Shown: positions 8,508 to 18,302 of the stretch, piece by piece
Layout of the letters: each line of letters starts with the position of its first letter
Position numbering within the stretch: the first letter of the stretch is position 1
NCBI RefSeq assembly: GCF_031456295.1
Contig: NZ_JAVDUJ010000001.1
Span: forward strand, 1,054,001 to 1,118,000
Length of the DNA stretch: 64,000 bases
Direction of reading: 5' to 3'
DNA from: Arcanobacterium_A hippocoleae
GTDB taxonomy: Bacteria; Actinomycetota; Actinomycetes; Actinomycetales; Actinomycetaceae
Made by a program: the position numbers and the translations under genes
The notes under the pieces: model-generated
What the model was told of the DNA's origin: nothing
Seen by the model: the letters and a program-made list of their open reading frames with translations, nothing else
The model's database searches: none

Positions 8508-9860
8508 TTATTTCCGCACTGACTTGCGCATCCGGAAATCAAACCCAAATCCCACCACGATCGCAATCAAAGTTGGCACTACCCAAGCCATTTGGATCTG
8601 CGCCAGCGGAAGTAAATCTAAGAATGGATCAATAAAGCTAAATGCAGTACCAAAAGCAAGCCTGCCAGCTTCCATGAATGAAAGCAGCGCCGCCACTGCT
8701 GCCGCAATTTTATAGGTGAAATCAAGACGGAATGGAAGCATCCGCTCAAACAAAGCCAAGGCGATAACTGTAATTGCAAGTGGATACACAAACTGCATCA
8801 ATGGCCCAACAATCGCGAGAATCTGATTCAATCCAAGATTCGCCAAAGCCACCGAGACAAATACCTGCACACCAAGCAAAACTACGAATGGCACACCCGG
8901 CAATATTTTTTTGTAATACTCAGTTGCTGCTGTCAGCAAACCAATTGCTGTGGTGAGGCAAGCCAAAATCGTAATGATTGAGAAAATAATCTGACCAACC
9001 GAACCAAAAGCAGCTCCTGATACCGCAGCCAACAGTTCAGCACCATTTTTAAATCCCATGCCAGCTTGCCGTGTACCAACCACCGTTAGCCCGATATATA
9101 CCAGTGCCAGGCAAACACCTGCCACCAAACCGACTTTCGTCATTTCTTTTACACGCTGCCCCGGCGTATTTGCGCCGAGCTTCTGCAGCGATTGCACGAT
9201 CACCACACCAAAGACGAATGTCGCGAGCGCATCCATCGTGTTATATCCTTCAATCGCTCCCGCAACGAAGGGAGAGTTCAGCCATTTTTCGCTTGGTTCC
9301 CCACCTTGATCGGGCATCGTAAATGCCGTTACGCAAACGAGTAAAGCAAGAAAAACGAGCAATGCCGGGGAAAGATATTTACCGACACGATCCACCACTG
9401 CAGACGGGGTGAGCACGAAAAATACCGTCACGGCAAAGAAAACTATCGTAAAGCAAAATAGCTTCGCACCGGCACTGAAATCGACTCCCGCAATTAGCGG
9501 CGCAGTAGACATTTCGTAGGCTACCGTTGCTACCCGTGGAACTGCATAAAGCATCCCTGTAGTCAGGAATACGACGAGCGTAAAAATCGTGCCTGGAATT
9601 TTTCCGATCCGTGAAGAAACACCGCCTTGCGCTGCTTCACTTGTACTTTCGGTAGCAGCCACAACCATTCCCAAAACTGGAAGCACCACGCTTGTGAGCA
9701 GCAAGCCGATAGTTACTGGGACGACATTCGAGCCAGAATCCGCTCCGACCATTACGGGAAAAATCAGATTTCCCGCGCCAAAGAACATTGCAAAAAGCGC
9801 AAAGCCGATGACGAGAATTTGACTGAATGGAATCTGCTTTTTTCCGGTATTCTGAGGCAA
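8508..9860 (-). CDS. brnQ: Branched-chain amino acid:cation symporter BrnQ
   Basis: A roughly 450-residue LIVCS-family permease with 12 hydrophobic helices, importing Leu, Ile and Val with Na+ or H+. The signature is near the start: GFALFAMFFGAGNLIFP. The long frame opens at GTG 9911, but AAGGG lies 8 bases before a TTG at 9860 (LPQNTGKK), which gives the normal length, so I prefer that start. It is a single gene, convergent with the upstream ispF end. Confidence 0.93.
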   Translation of the reverse strand: MPQNTGKKQIPFSQILVIGFALFAMFFGAGNLIFPVMVGADSGSNVVPVTIGLLLTSVVLPVLGMVVAATESTSEAAQGGVSSRIGKIPGTIFTLVVFLTTGMLYAVPRVATVAYEMSTAPLIAGVDFSAGAKLFCFTIVFFAVTVFFVLTPSAVVDRVGKYLSPALLVFLALLVCVTAFTMPDQGGEPSEKWLNSPFVAGAIEGYNTMDALATFVFGVVIVQSLQKLGANTPGQRVKEMTKVGLVAGVCLALVYIGLTVVGTRQAGMGFKNGAELLAAVSGAAFGSVGQIIFSIITILACLTTAIGLLTAATEYYKKILPGVPFVVLLGVQVFVSVALANLGLNQILAIVGPLMQFVYPLAITVIALALFERMLPFRLDFTYKIAAAVAALLSFMEAGRLAFGTAFSFIDPFLDLLPLAQIQMAWVVPTLIAIVVGFGFDFRMRKSVRK

Positions 9861-10139
9861 AACTTGCACCCTTCTCACTCGTGTCGTCACACCAAACAGC
9901 CTTCGGCACACACTTCAAACCATCGGTATGCAAAATAACCTGAAATCTATCGAAAATTTACACTGTACGTAAACATGGTCTGCGATCCGTGAAGCGATGT
10001 ATATCGCAGATATCGTAAACTACAGCACCGCGGTTTAGCTTACCGAAATTGCTCTCCGAGAGAGAAAATGTCCATCTTCCGCCGAGAGGCCGCAAATTTT
10101 CTTTTCAGATTCGTAAAACAGCGAATTATCAAGCGTTTA

Positions 10140-11600
10140 TTACTGTTTTGCCTGCGCTTTCACTGGAATAAAGGTAAGCAATCCCACCAAAAGTACTAAG
10201 GCGATTCCGAGGATTCCAGCGTATGCTACTTCATCTTTCTGTTGCCCGGTAAGATTTGCAGCAATCACGATCGCATTTGCATACATGAATGGTGCCAGGA
10301 ACGATACGGCACGACCGGTAGTGGCATATAAGCCAAAAAGCTCTCCTTCCTCGCCGGCAGGTGCAATCCGGGCAAGATATGTGCGGGATGCAGATTGGGT
10401 TGGCCCAACGAATACGCATAGTGCAAGACCAAAAATCCAGTAAACCTGCTTGCCGTTGAGTGTTCCCATGCCGTTATGAAAGAAAAATACGATCATCCCA
10501 AATAACACCATCATTGCAACTGAGAAGATGATCACGGCGCGGGAACCGAGCTTGTCATCCAGCACCCCGAATGCGATCGTTGCAATCCCAGCCACCACAT
10601 TTGCAGCCACACCAAAAATGATTACTTCACTTGAAGTAAATCCGAATGCAGCAGAAGCGAGCACTGCGCCAAAAGTAAATACGCCCGCCAGCCCATCGCG
10701 ATAAATTGCAGAAGAAATCAGGAACCAGACTACCGAACGATCCTCACGCCAGAGCTTGGCAACAGAACGGAAAAGCTGTTTATATGCCCCGATCAGCCCA
10801 TCTACCACGATCTCTGTACGCCGTGGCTTATTGCGTGCAGTTAGGAGCAGCGGGAGGGAGAAAAGCAGGAGCCATGCAGCAGCAAAAAGCATTGCCACCC
10901 GCACGTTGAGCCCGTTTGCGCTCGTCACTCCAAACCAGCCGACTTCGGGGGAGATGAATCCAATGAACAGGATCAGTAGCAGCACGATACCGCCAACATA
11001 CCCTAATCCCCAGCCGAAACCAGAAACTTTCCCGACATTTGACGGAGAGGAAATATCGCTGATCATTGCGTTATAGATCACCGAACCCGTCTCGAAAAGA
11101 ATATTGCCCGCAGCAAGCAGGAATAATCCCAGCAGCAGCCCGTTTTGCCCGGGAGTGACGAAAAAAAGACCTGCCGTGACCACTACTGTCAATAGCGTAG
11201 TAAAGGTGAGCACAGATGCAGATTTACCAGAACGATCAACGCTTTGCCCAAGTGCTGGCGCTACGATCGCGATGATCAAACCAGCAACCGTCAGTGCGTA
11301 TCCCAGCCAGAAATTTGCATCATTGCCGAAGAGCTCATCGTTCGTCAGGTAGACGGTGAAAACAAAGGTAGTGACGACCGCGTTGAAAGCCGCCGATGCC
11401 CAATCCCACAGCCCCCAATACCATACACGTTTATTGAAAACTCGCGTACCTTCCGGGCGGAGTTGTGTAGCTGACGGAATGTAATCTCCGGGCACTGGAA
11501 TGATCGGGTGCTGGATATTTTGCGAAACCTGCTTGCCAGATGTAGATTCGCGTGCTTCTGCTGCTGAATTTTCTGGGCTTTCCGCTTTTATTTCGTTCAT
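10140..11600 (-). CDS. MFS transporter, UMF1/Atg22-like
   Basis: A 486-residue membrane protein with about 12 helices. The first helix region, VWYWGLWDWASAAFNAVVTT, is the hallmark of the UMF1 family (bacterial relatives of yeast vacuolar effluxer Atg22). A 60-residue hydrophilic N-terminus precedes it. Its substrate is unknown, with amino-acid efflux being the family-level guess. The ATG at 11600 lacks a Shine-Dalgarno, and TAGTGT lies 7 bases before it, so the mRNA may be leaderless. Confidence 0.88.
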   Translation of the reverse strand: MNEIKAESPENSAAEARESTSGKQVSQNIQHPIIPVPGDYIPSATQLRPEGTRVFNKRVWYWGLWDWASAAFNAVVTTFVFTVYLTNDELFGNDANFWLGYALTVAGLIIAIVAPALGQSVDRSGKSASVLTFTTLLTVVVTAGLFFVTPGQNGLLLGLFLLAAGNILFETGSVIYNAMISDISSPSNVGKVSGFGWGLGYVGGIVLLLILFIGFISPEVGWFGVTSANGLNVRVAMLFAAAWLLLFSLPLLLTARNKPRRTEIVVDGLIGAYKQLFRSVAKLWREDRSVVWFLISSAIYRDGLAGVFTFGAVLASAAFGFTSSEVIIFGVAANVVAGIATIAFGVLDDKLGSRAVIIFSVAMMVLFGMIVFFFHNGMGTLNGKQVYWIFGLALCVFVGPTQSASRTYLARIAPAGEEGELFGLYATTGRAVSFLAPFMYANAIVIAANLTGQQKDEVAYAGILGIALVLLVGLLTFIPVKAQAKQ

Positions 11601-11793
11601 ACCAGAAACACTACCGCGCTTCCTTCCCGATTTCAGAATAATCGTGCGAGTGAGAGATTTGGTCAGATTTAATTCATCCAGTGTTTACGAAAGCCTGCTT
11701 GTAAACACTCAAACGCAGCCCATTACGGATGCGAAAAAGGTGAATTAATGCGCCGATTTACGCCAACTGCGGTAGTTTCGTGATACTCCTTGC

Positions 11794-11808
11794 TAAGCTA
11801 GATCCGTG
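11794..11808 (+). promoter_or_regulatory. Probable leaderless promoter of cysS
   Basis: TAAGCT at 11794-11799 ends 6 bases before the GTG start at 11806, with no ribosome-binding site in between. This fits transcription starting at the initiation codon. Confidence 0.5.
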
Positions 11809-13230
11809 AGTTTACGTATCTATGATTCAGCTGCCCGCGCACTGCGCGAATTTAAGCCGCTCCAGCCAGGCAAAGTTGGGATTTACTTATGCGGCGCCAC
11901 CGTCCAAGGTTCTCCGCATATCGGGCATATGCGTTCGGCTCTTGCCTTCGATGTGCTCGTGCGCTGGCTGATGCGCAGCGGATACACCGTCACGATGGTG
12001 CGCAATGTGACCGATATTGACGATAAAATCTTGCATAAATCAGCCGCAGCGAACTCACCGTGGTGGGCTTGGGCATCTCAGTTTGAGCAGGAATTTACTG
12101 CTGCCTATGATGCGCTTGGCGTACTCCGCCCGACCTATGAGCCGCGCGCAACAGGGCATATCCCGCAAATGATCGAGCTGATCCAAAAAATCATTGCTGC
12201 CGGCCATGCTTATGTGGGTGCGCCTGGAAATGTTTATTTCGATGTGGCTTCACTGAAAGACTACGGCTCACTTACCCGTCAATCCCTCAATGAGCTACAC
12301 ACCGACGATTCAGAGATTGAGCCAGACAAGCGTTCCGGGCAAGATTTTGCGCTCTGGAAAGCTGCAAAGCCAACAGAACCCGAAACCGCCAGCTGGGATA
12401 CTCCCTGGGGGCGCGGACGGCCAGGCTGGCATCTTGAGTGTTCTGCGATGAGCTCGCGCTATCTCGGCGAAAGCTTCGATATTCACGGCGGCGGGATTGA
12501 TCTGCGGTTCCCGCATCACGAAAACGAGCAGGCGCAATCACACGCAGCCGGATTTGGTTTTGCACAATACTGGATGCATAACGCCTGGGTGACTATCGAC
12601 GGCGAAAAAATGAGCAAATCACTGGGGAACTCGCTCACTGTGGCAAATATTTTACGCGAGCACCCAGCAGTGGTCGTGCGGCTCGCACTTGGCACAGTGC
12701 ATTACCGTTCTACTGTGGCGTATTCCGAAAAGACGCTCATGGAAGCAGCAGCCGTCTGGGAGCGGCTATCTGGATTTATTGAACGCGCCGTCAGCATTGC
12801 TGGTGAAGTGCCGCTTGCCGAGGTGGAATCCGTGACGGCAGCAGATTATCCGGCTGATTTTACGGCTGCACTTGATGACGATTTGAATGTGTCCGCTGCG
12901 CTTGCCGTGATTCACGAGCATCTAAAACTCGGGAATGCGGCAATCACCGCAAAAGATACTGCAAGCATCCGCCGTGAACAGCTACTTGTCCGCGCAATGC
13001 TTGATGTGCTCGGGCTTGATCCGCTTTCCCCGCTCTGGCGCAAAGGCGCTGACGGTGCAGGGAAACTGTATGATGCGCTCGATTCGCTGGTGCAGGGGAT
13101 CCTCGCCGAGCGGGCACAAGCGCGTGCCGCTAAAGATTGGGCACGCGCCGATGCGCTGCGTGATGCGCTGACGGCAGCGGGGATCACCGTGGAAGATGCG
13201 CCAGAGGGCGCGAACTGGAAAGTCTCCTGA
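11806..13230 (+). CDS. cysS: Cysteine--tRNA ligase
   Basis: A 474-residue class I aminoacyl-tRNA synthetase that charges tRNA-Cys. It shows the zinc-site Cys in YLCGATVQG, the HIGH box as SPHIGHMRSA near residue 40, and WHLECSAMSS. It also has GGGIDLRFPHHENEQAQS and the KMSKS loop GEKMSKSLGN near residue 268. The C-terminal anticodon-binding helical domain is present. Length matches the family. GTG start at 11806, apparently leaderless. It precedes rlmB on the same strand, the conserved cysS-rlmB pairing. Confidence 0.97.
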   Translation: MSLRIYDSAARALREFKPLQPGKVGIYLCGATVQGSPHIGHMRSALAFDVLVRWLMRSGYTVTMVRNVTDIDDKILHKSAAANSPWWAWASQFEQEFTAAYDALGVLRPTYEPRATGHIPQMIELIQKIIAAGHAYVGAPGNVYFDVASLKDYGSLTRQSLNELHTDDSEIEPDKRSGQDFALWKAAKPTEPETASWDTPWGRGRPGWHLECSAMSSRYLGESFDIHGGGIDLRFPHHENEQAQSHAAGFGFAQYWMHNAWVTIDGEKMSKSLGNSLTVANILREHPAVVVRLALGTVHYRSTVAYSEKTLMEAAAVWERLSGFIERAVSIAGEVPLAEVESVTAADYPADFTAALDDDLNVSAALAVIHEHLKLGNAAITAKDTASIRREQLLVRAMLDVLGLDPLSPLWRKGADGAGKLYDALDSLVQGILAERAQARAAKDWARADALRDALTAAGITVEDAPEGANWKVS

Positions 13231-13380
13231 TCCTGATTTTCCACTCACTTTGCACTTTCATCGTGGTAACCCTGACAGATCGGCGAAATTTATCACGATG
13301 CAGATTTGTACAGTTAGGGAAATCGGATTTCAAGGCTTAAACTTCAGGAAAGAAACGTTCAAAATTCAAAGGCAGGTATT

Positions 13381-14355
13381 ATGGCTGGGCATTTTGGTCA
13401 TCCGGGAGCTACCCGCAAAGGGCCGAAAAAAGGTTCACGGGTCGGCTCTGGTGGGCAGCGGCGGGCGCGTTTAGAAGGTAAAGGCCCGACCCCGAAGGCG
13501 GAAGATCGCACATATCATCCAGCATATAAGCGGAAGAAAGCCGCAGAAGCACTCGCCGCGAAAAAAGCCGGCCCGAAATTGCGGAGCTTTTTGCAGCTTC
13601 CGGAAGGGCATGAGCTGATCGCTGGCCGTAACCCGGTATCCGAAGCCGTCAGTTCAGGTTTGCCATATACGCGGGTATTTCTCGTTGGTGCGCTTGCAAA
13701 TGACGAGCGGGTGGCGGCAATCATCCGCGCAGCCACTGAAACGGGCGTGCCGCTAGTGGAGGTGAGCCGCGCAGAGCTTGATAAAATGACTGACGGCGCC
13801 GTCCATCAAGGGGTGGCGATTGAAGTGCCACCGTATGAGTATGTGGAACTTTCTGAGCTGATCGAAGCAGGTTTGTATGGCACGCGCAAAGGTTTGATCG
13901 TTGCGCTTGATTCGATTACTGACCCGCATAATCTTGGCGCTGTGGTGCGTTCTGCCTCAGCTTTTCATGTAGATGGGGTGCTGTTGCCTGAACGCCGGTC
14001 AGCTGGCGTGAATGCAACAGTTTGGAAAGTCTCTGCTGGCGCGATGGCGCGCGTACCCGTCGCACGTGAAAAGAATCTTGTCCGGGCACTTACTGAGCTG
14101 AAAGAGTGTGGCTATTTTATCGTCGGATTGGCGGGCGAAGGTACAACCACTATCGACACTTTAGATTTGGCAGATTTGCCGCTCGTAATCGTGACAGGTT
14201 CAGAGGGGAAGGGGCTTTCACGGCTCGTGCGGGAAACTTGTGATGTGCTTGCAGCGATTCCGATCGCTTCCGAAATGGAATCCCTAAACGCGGCGGTAGC
14301 TACCGGTATTGCGCTCTATCAGGTAGATCGCTTCCGCACGGCAGCTGAGCAGTGA
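13381..14355 (+). CDS. rlmB: 23S rRNA (guanosine-2'-O)-methyltransferase RlmB (TrmH/SpoU family)
   Basis: A 324-residue methyltransferase. The N-terminal 65 residues are very basic and Gly-rich (GHPGATRKGPKKGSRVGSGG), as in actinobacterial orthologues. The substrate-binding domain starts at HELIAGRNPVSEAV. The SPOUT knot domain contains DSITDPHNLGAVVRSA, VTGSEGKGLSRLV and IPIASEMESLNAAVA. It modifies a guanosine in the 23S peptidyl-transferase region. AAGGCAGG precedes the ATG. It lies 150 bases after cysS. Confidence 0.95.
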   Translation: MAGHFGHPGATRKGPKKGSRVGSGGQRRARLEGKGPTPKAEDRTYHPAYKRKKAAEALAAKKAGPKLRSFLQLPEGHELIAGRNPVSEAVSSGLPYTRVFLVGALANDERVAAIIRAATETGVPLVEVSRAELDKMTDGAVHQGVAIEVPPYEYVELSELIEAGLYGTRKGLIVALDSITDPHNLGAVVRSASAFHVDGVLLPERRSAGVNATVWKVSAGAMARVPVAREKNLVRALTELKECGYFIVGLAGEGTTTIDTLDLADLPLVIVTGSEGKGLSRLVRETCDVLAAIPIASEMESLNAAVATGIALYQVDRFRTAAEQ

Positions 14356-14519
14356 TCTGCTGCTAATTCTCGATTCCACTATTTGCCTCGTGATCTGTCA
14401 GGTTTCTTTGTGTATGCTTAATACCAGGATCAATGACGATAAGCAGCTTAAATCCAGCTTCAAAGTGTGCGTTGATCTTTTCGGAGTATTACTTCTGCCA
14501 GCAACGGAAAGGCAAAGCA

Positions 14520-15911
14520 ATGGTTTCTTGGCGTACCGTCACCGGTAAAATTGAATTACTTGATCCGCAACTCACTTCGCCTGCCCAAATCCAGGAGTTT
14601 TTCGCTGCTGAGCGCCTGCTCGGGCGCGGCGATTTCATCACTGCTGACGGCGATATTGACGGCGCTGCTGAAGATGCGCCGCGAGTATTCCATTTTGAAT
14701 TAGCAATGGCTGGGCGCCGGCGCAGAGTAGCTACTTTGGATGAAGAAGGCGAAGTGATCCTCGGGCATACCACTACGGAAGTGCTCGAAAGCCTCTCGCG
14801 TTCACTGCGGAAAGTGGCGATTGAAATCGATGGTAAAACGATTCACGGGCCGCTCGATATTGGTGCGGTTGGTGTAGCTGAAGCAGATTTGCTGATGGCG
14901 GATCTTCCCAACGCGGATGCTGGCGATGCGCCAAAACCAGCTGCTGCCGATGCGCCTGCCGATCCGGCAAATCAGGAAAATGAAATTCCACCCGTTGCCG
15001 ATCCGCAAGGAGCGCCTTTGATCACTGGTGCGCAAGCCCCGACAATGGCTGCTGGGCCGACGCTCCTCGTCGGCGATTTCCCAGTTTCTGAATTACCGTT
15101 CCTGGCAAATAGTGAAGATGCAAAGCTGCTGAATTTCAAACTTGGCTCACTGCAGGCGATCACACTCGGAAAATCGCTACAACGTACCCGCCGCATTTTC
15201 CCACGCCCAGAATTGGTAATCGAGCTTTCGCTCGGAAAATCTGATTTTATCAGCCCAACGCTCGTGGTGCTACGCAATTCCCGCCGTTTCGTGTGGGAAT
15301 GGAAAGGTGAGCTGCCTTGTTTCAGCTGGTTTGAAGACGCAGAAAAGGGTATTCGCTTTGTGCGTGATGAGCTTGGAGCTGGCGCGATTGCCCGTGCCGC
15401 TGTTGCCGATATTGTAGATACCTCATTTGAGGAAGTGCGCCAGGCATTGCTTGCTGCTCCTGCCACTGGCGCACGTAAATTTGCCGAATTGCTTGGGGTG
15501 CCCGTCAGTGCACTGCTTTTCCTTGGCGGAAATATTGATATTGCAACAGCTCATGCACGGATCCCTAATTCGCGCGTATTTCAGCCTGGTTCCCGGCATG
15601 AAACCTTCCGGCAAACGATTGCTTGGGAAGTAGCCGGTGAAGGCATTGTAGATTCTGATTTGGCTGGGGTATACCGTTGGATGTATCTCAAGCGACCCTG
15701 GCTCGTCTCACTTGTGGCTGCGGGGCAAGCAGCTGTTGGAGGTGCTTTGATCAGTGCGGCGCTGCTTGGTGGACGCAAATCAAAGCTCGTAGCGGGGATC
15801 GGCGGAGTGCTCATATTGAATGCTGCTTCACGTATCGTCACTACCGAATATGTGCAAAATGCCATCGCGCGAAATAATCTGCATGCCAACGACTCATCCG
15901 CAAGCTCCTGA
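14520..15911 (+). CDS. Conserved actinobacterial protein with C-terminal membrane segments
   Basis: About 463 residues, family not recognised. I start it at ATG 14520 (MVSWRTVTGKIELL) because GGAAAGG lies 7 bases upstream; the open frame begins at 14433. Residues 1-120 are a mixed alpha/beta domain, followed by an Ala/Pro-rich linker of about 60 residues and a second folded part (LPFLANSEDAKLLNFKLGSL). Two C-terminal hydrophobic stretches (LVSLVAAGQAAVGGALISAAL; LVAGIGGVLILNAA) suggest membrane anchoring. No catalytic motif is evident. It stands alone between rlmB and the ASCH gene. Confidence 0.75.
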   Translation: MVSWRTVTGKIELLDPQLTSPAQIQEFFAAERLLGRGDFITADGDIDGAAEDAPRVFHFELAMAGRRRRVATLDEEGEVILGHTTTEVLESLSRSLRKVAIEIDGKTIHGPLDIGAVGVAEADLLMADLPNADAGDAPKPAAADAPADPANQENEIPPVADPQGAPLITGAQAPTMAAGPTLLVGDFPVSELPFLANSEDAKLLNFKLGSLQAITLGKSLQRTRRIFPRPELVIELSLGKSDFISPTLVVLRNSRRFVWEWKGELPCFSWFEDAEKGIRFVRDELGAGAIARAAVADIVDTSFEEVRQALLAAPATGARKFAELLGVPVSALLFLGGNIDIATAHARIPNSRVFQPGSRHETFRQTIAWEVAGEGIVDSDLAGVYRWMYLKRPWLVSLVAAGQAAVGGALISAALLGGRKSKLVAGIGGVLILNAASRIVTTEYVQNAIARNNLHANDSSASS

Positions 15912-16082
15912 TTGCTGCACGGGGTACTTGGGAAGTTGCACTCCGTCGCTCGCGATGCCAGGAGGCGCTTGAACGGTAGTGATCGCCACTGACAGACGGC
16001 GGGGCTACGCTGTGCAGCTCCGTCAAAACCTATCTCCAAGATCTGATTTATGTTACGAAATACAACCGAAAGGAGCTGTGAA

Positions 16083-16625
16083 ATGTCAGAAATTAAAGCG
16101 CCCCGCGCAGATTATTTGGATGCATTTTGGACACGTGCAATCAACGCTGCCCGGCTGAATCCTGCCGAAGCATTCATGGCACAAGATGATTTACTCTCAC
16201 TTCGCCCTGCCGCATTCGCTTTTGGGGATACTGCCGAAATGGCTAATATGCTTTGTGATTTGGTGATTTCTGGAAAAAAGACTGCCACTACCAGCTATGG
16301 CCCAGCATATTTAACCGAAGGTGCGGAATATCCAAAAGTTGGTGAACTCGCGATCCTCTGTGATGGTGCAGGGTACCCGCAGGCGCTTTTGCGGAATACA
16401 AAGGTTGAAGTGTATGCCTTTAATGATGTGCCTGCCGAGATTGCGCAGCTGGAGGGAGAATATGCAGCTGCTTCCGATCTTGAATCTGCCTATGCACAGT
16501 GGAAAAGTGATCACGAAGATTTTTTCCGACGCGAATTTGCTTTGATTGGCGGCGATTTTGATCCGCAAGACGATCTGATCGTGGAACATTTCGAGGTGCT
16601 TTACAAGCACTCTGAACCATACTAG
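16083..16625 (+). CDS. ASCH-domain protein
   Basis: A 180-residue cytosolic protein with the ASCH fold (PUA-like, RNA/nucleotide-associated). The diagnostic segment is LCDLVISGKKTATTSY, followed by PKVGELAILCDGAGYPQALLRNTKVEVY and a C-terminal EHFEVLY strand. AGGAG 4 bases before ATG 16083 fixes the start; the frame opens at 16050. Related ASCH proteins have been linked to RNA processing or nucleoside hydrolysis, but the role here is not determined. A strong terminator follows. Confidence 0.85.
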   Translation: MSEIKAPRADYLDAFWTRAINAARLNPAEAFMAQDDLLSLRPAAFAFGDTAEMANMLCDLVISGKKTATTSYGPAYLTEGAEYPKVGELAILCDGAGYPQALLRNTKVEVYAFNDVPAEIAQLEGEYAAASDLESAYAQWKSDHEDFFRREFALIGGDFDPQDDLIVEHFEVLYKHSEPY

Positions 16626-16699
16626 AGGTGAAAACTTTAACACTCGATCAGTTTCACATCTGCTCCGAAACGCACTACGATTACGGAGAACAAAAATTC

Positions 16700-16736
16700 A
16701 GAGCCGAGATTTTGCACTAATCTCGGCTCTGTTTCT
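16700..16736 (+). terminator. Strong terminator after the ASCH gene
   Basis: A perfect 12-bp stem, AGAGCCGAGATT (16700-16711) with AATCTCGGCTCT (16719-16730), and a 7-base loop, followed by GTTTCT. Confidence 0.75.
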
Positions 16737-16760
16737 GGAATCGGTAATCAGGGAGCGAAA

Positions 16761-18125
16761 ATGGCAAATATTTTCAGCTGGCAATTGCACGGCGATGGCA
16801 CACATATTGGTCCAGGTGAGGTGGTTTCACCACAAGAGCGAATGCGCTGGCCGCTCACGATAGGCATCGGGGCACAGCATGTAGTGGCAATGTTTGGCGC
16901 TACATTCCTCGTTCCATTACTTACTGGTTTCGATCCGGCAACTACGTTGTTTTTCACCGGCATCGGAACCATTATTTTTATGCTGATCACCGCCGGACGG
17001 CTCCCCTCATATCTTGGCTCATCTTTCGCATTGATTGCCCCGATTGGTGCCGTCACTGGATATGTGGCAGGCGGTGGCGGTGTGCTTGATGCGCAGAAGG
17101 CCGCGCTGGCACAAGGCGGAGTCATTGCTGTTGGCACTACGCTTGCTGCGATCGGCTTGATCGTACATTTTGCCGGTGCGCAGTGGATCGATAAATTGAT
17201 GCCTCCGATCGTTACCGGGGCAATCGTTTCACTGATTGGTTTCAATCTTGCACCTGCCGCATGGAACAACGTGAAGCAGGCACCGATTACCGCCGTCAGC
17301 ACGATTCTCGCAATCGTCTTGGTGACGGTGCTTTTCAAAGGAATCATTGGCCGACTCTCAATCCTGATCGGTGTGCTCGTTGGCTATATTGTGGCAATTG
17401 CACGCGGCGAAGTAGATTTCGGGGCGATCGCTCATGCCGGCTGGGTTGGGTTCCCGCAATTCCGGGCACCTGCATTTGATCTTTCGCTCCTGGGACTCTT
17501 CGTGCCGGTGGTGTTAGTATTGATTGCCGAAAATGTTGGGCACGTGAAATCTGTGGCTGCGATGACCGGGCAAGATTTGGATGACGTTACTGGCCGTGCA
17601 CTTTTTGCTGACGGTATTTCGACGATGTTTGCTGGTAGCGGTGGCGGATCTGGCACAACTACTTATGCGGAAAATATTGGCGTGATGGCTGCTACCCGCG
17701 TTTACTCCACAGCGGCTTATCTTGTAGCTGCCGTGATCGCGCTCGTTCTTTCAATGCTGCCAAAGTTTGGGCAATTGATTGCCACCATTCCGCCGGGAGT
17801 GCTCGGGGGCGCAGCGACAGTACTTTATGGCATGATCGGAATGCTGGGTGTGCGGATTTGGGTGCAAAATAAAGTAGATTTTTCTGATCCGGTGAATCTC
17901 AATACTGCCGCGATTTCAATGGTGCTGGCAATCGCAAATTACACTTGGGTGGTAAATGGGATGGTGTTTGAAGGAATCGCCTTGGGATCTTTTGCGGCGA
18001 TCATTCTTTACCATGCGATGCGCACGATTTCACGGTGGCGTGGCACCACGATCGAGCCAGCCACGCCTGCGTCAGCGCCTGCGGGTGCCGAGCTTGAGCC
18101 AGGAGCTTTGCATCGCGAACCATAA
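16761..18125 (+). CDS. Uracil/xanthine permease (NCS2 family)
   Basis: A 454-residue nucleobase:cation symporter with about 13-14 hydrophobic segments. Typical NCS2 features are GIGAQHVVAMFGATFLVPLLTG near residue 35, SSFALIAPIGAVTGY, LIAENVGHVKSV and the GGGSGTTTYAENIGVMAATRV block near residue 300. The motifs fit UraA-type uracil transporters best. A clear AGGGAG precedes the ATG. The C-terminus is a short Ala/Pro-rich cytosolic tail. It is followed by its own terminator. Confidence 0.93.
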   Translation: MANIFSWQLHGDGTHIGPGEVVSPQERMRWPLTIGIGAQHVVAMFGATFLVPLLTGFDPATTLFFTGIGTIIFMLITAGRLPSYLGSSFALIAPIGAVTGYVAGGGGVLDAQKAALAQGGVIAVGTTLAAIGLIVHFAGAQWIDKLMPPIVTGAIVSLIGFNLAPAAWNNVKQAPITAVSTILAIVLVTVLFKGIIGRLSILIGVLVGYIVAIARGEVDFGAIAHAGWVGFPQFRAPAFDLSLLGLFVPVVLVLIAENVGHVKSVAAMTGQDLDDVTGRALFADGISTMFAGSGGGSGTTTYAENIGVMAATRVYSTAAYLVAAVIALVLSMLPKFGQLIATIPPGVLGGAATVLYGMIGMLGVRIWVQNKVDFSDPVNLNTAAISMVLAIANYTWVVNGMVFEGIALGSFAAIILYHAMRTISRWRGTTIEPATPASAPAGAELEPGALHREP

Positions 18126-18159
18126 ATTACAGCTCGTGGACGGAAGCTGTGATTATCAC

Positions 18160-18197
18160 GAGTGCCCTTTGCATGATGATTCTTGCAAAGGGCACTC
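18160..18197 (+). terminator. Terminator between convergent genes (NCS2 permease and LytR_C gene)
   Basis: A perfect 14-bp stem, GAGTGCCCTTTGCA (18160-18173) with TGCAAAGGGCACTC (18184-18197), and a 10-base loop, followed by a T-rich stretch. Confidence 0.8.
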
Positions 18198-18302
18198 TTA
18201 GGTATTTTATTGTGATTTACCAGCCTGTTTTCACCGGTATCCGCATAAATCCGGATTTACACCATTGTGTTTGCGTGCTTGAAGAGTATAAAAATACTGC
18301 GA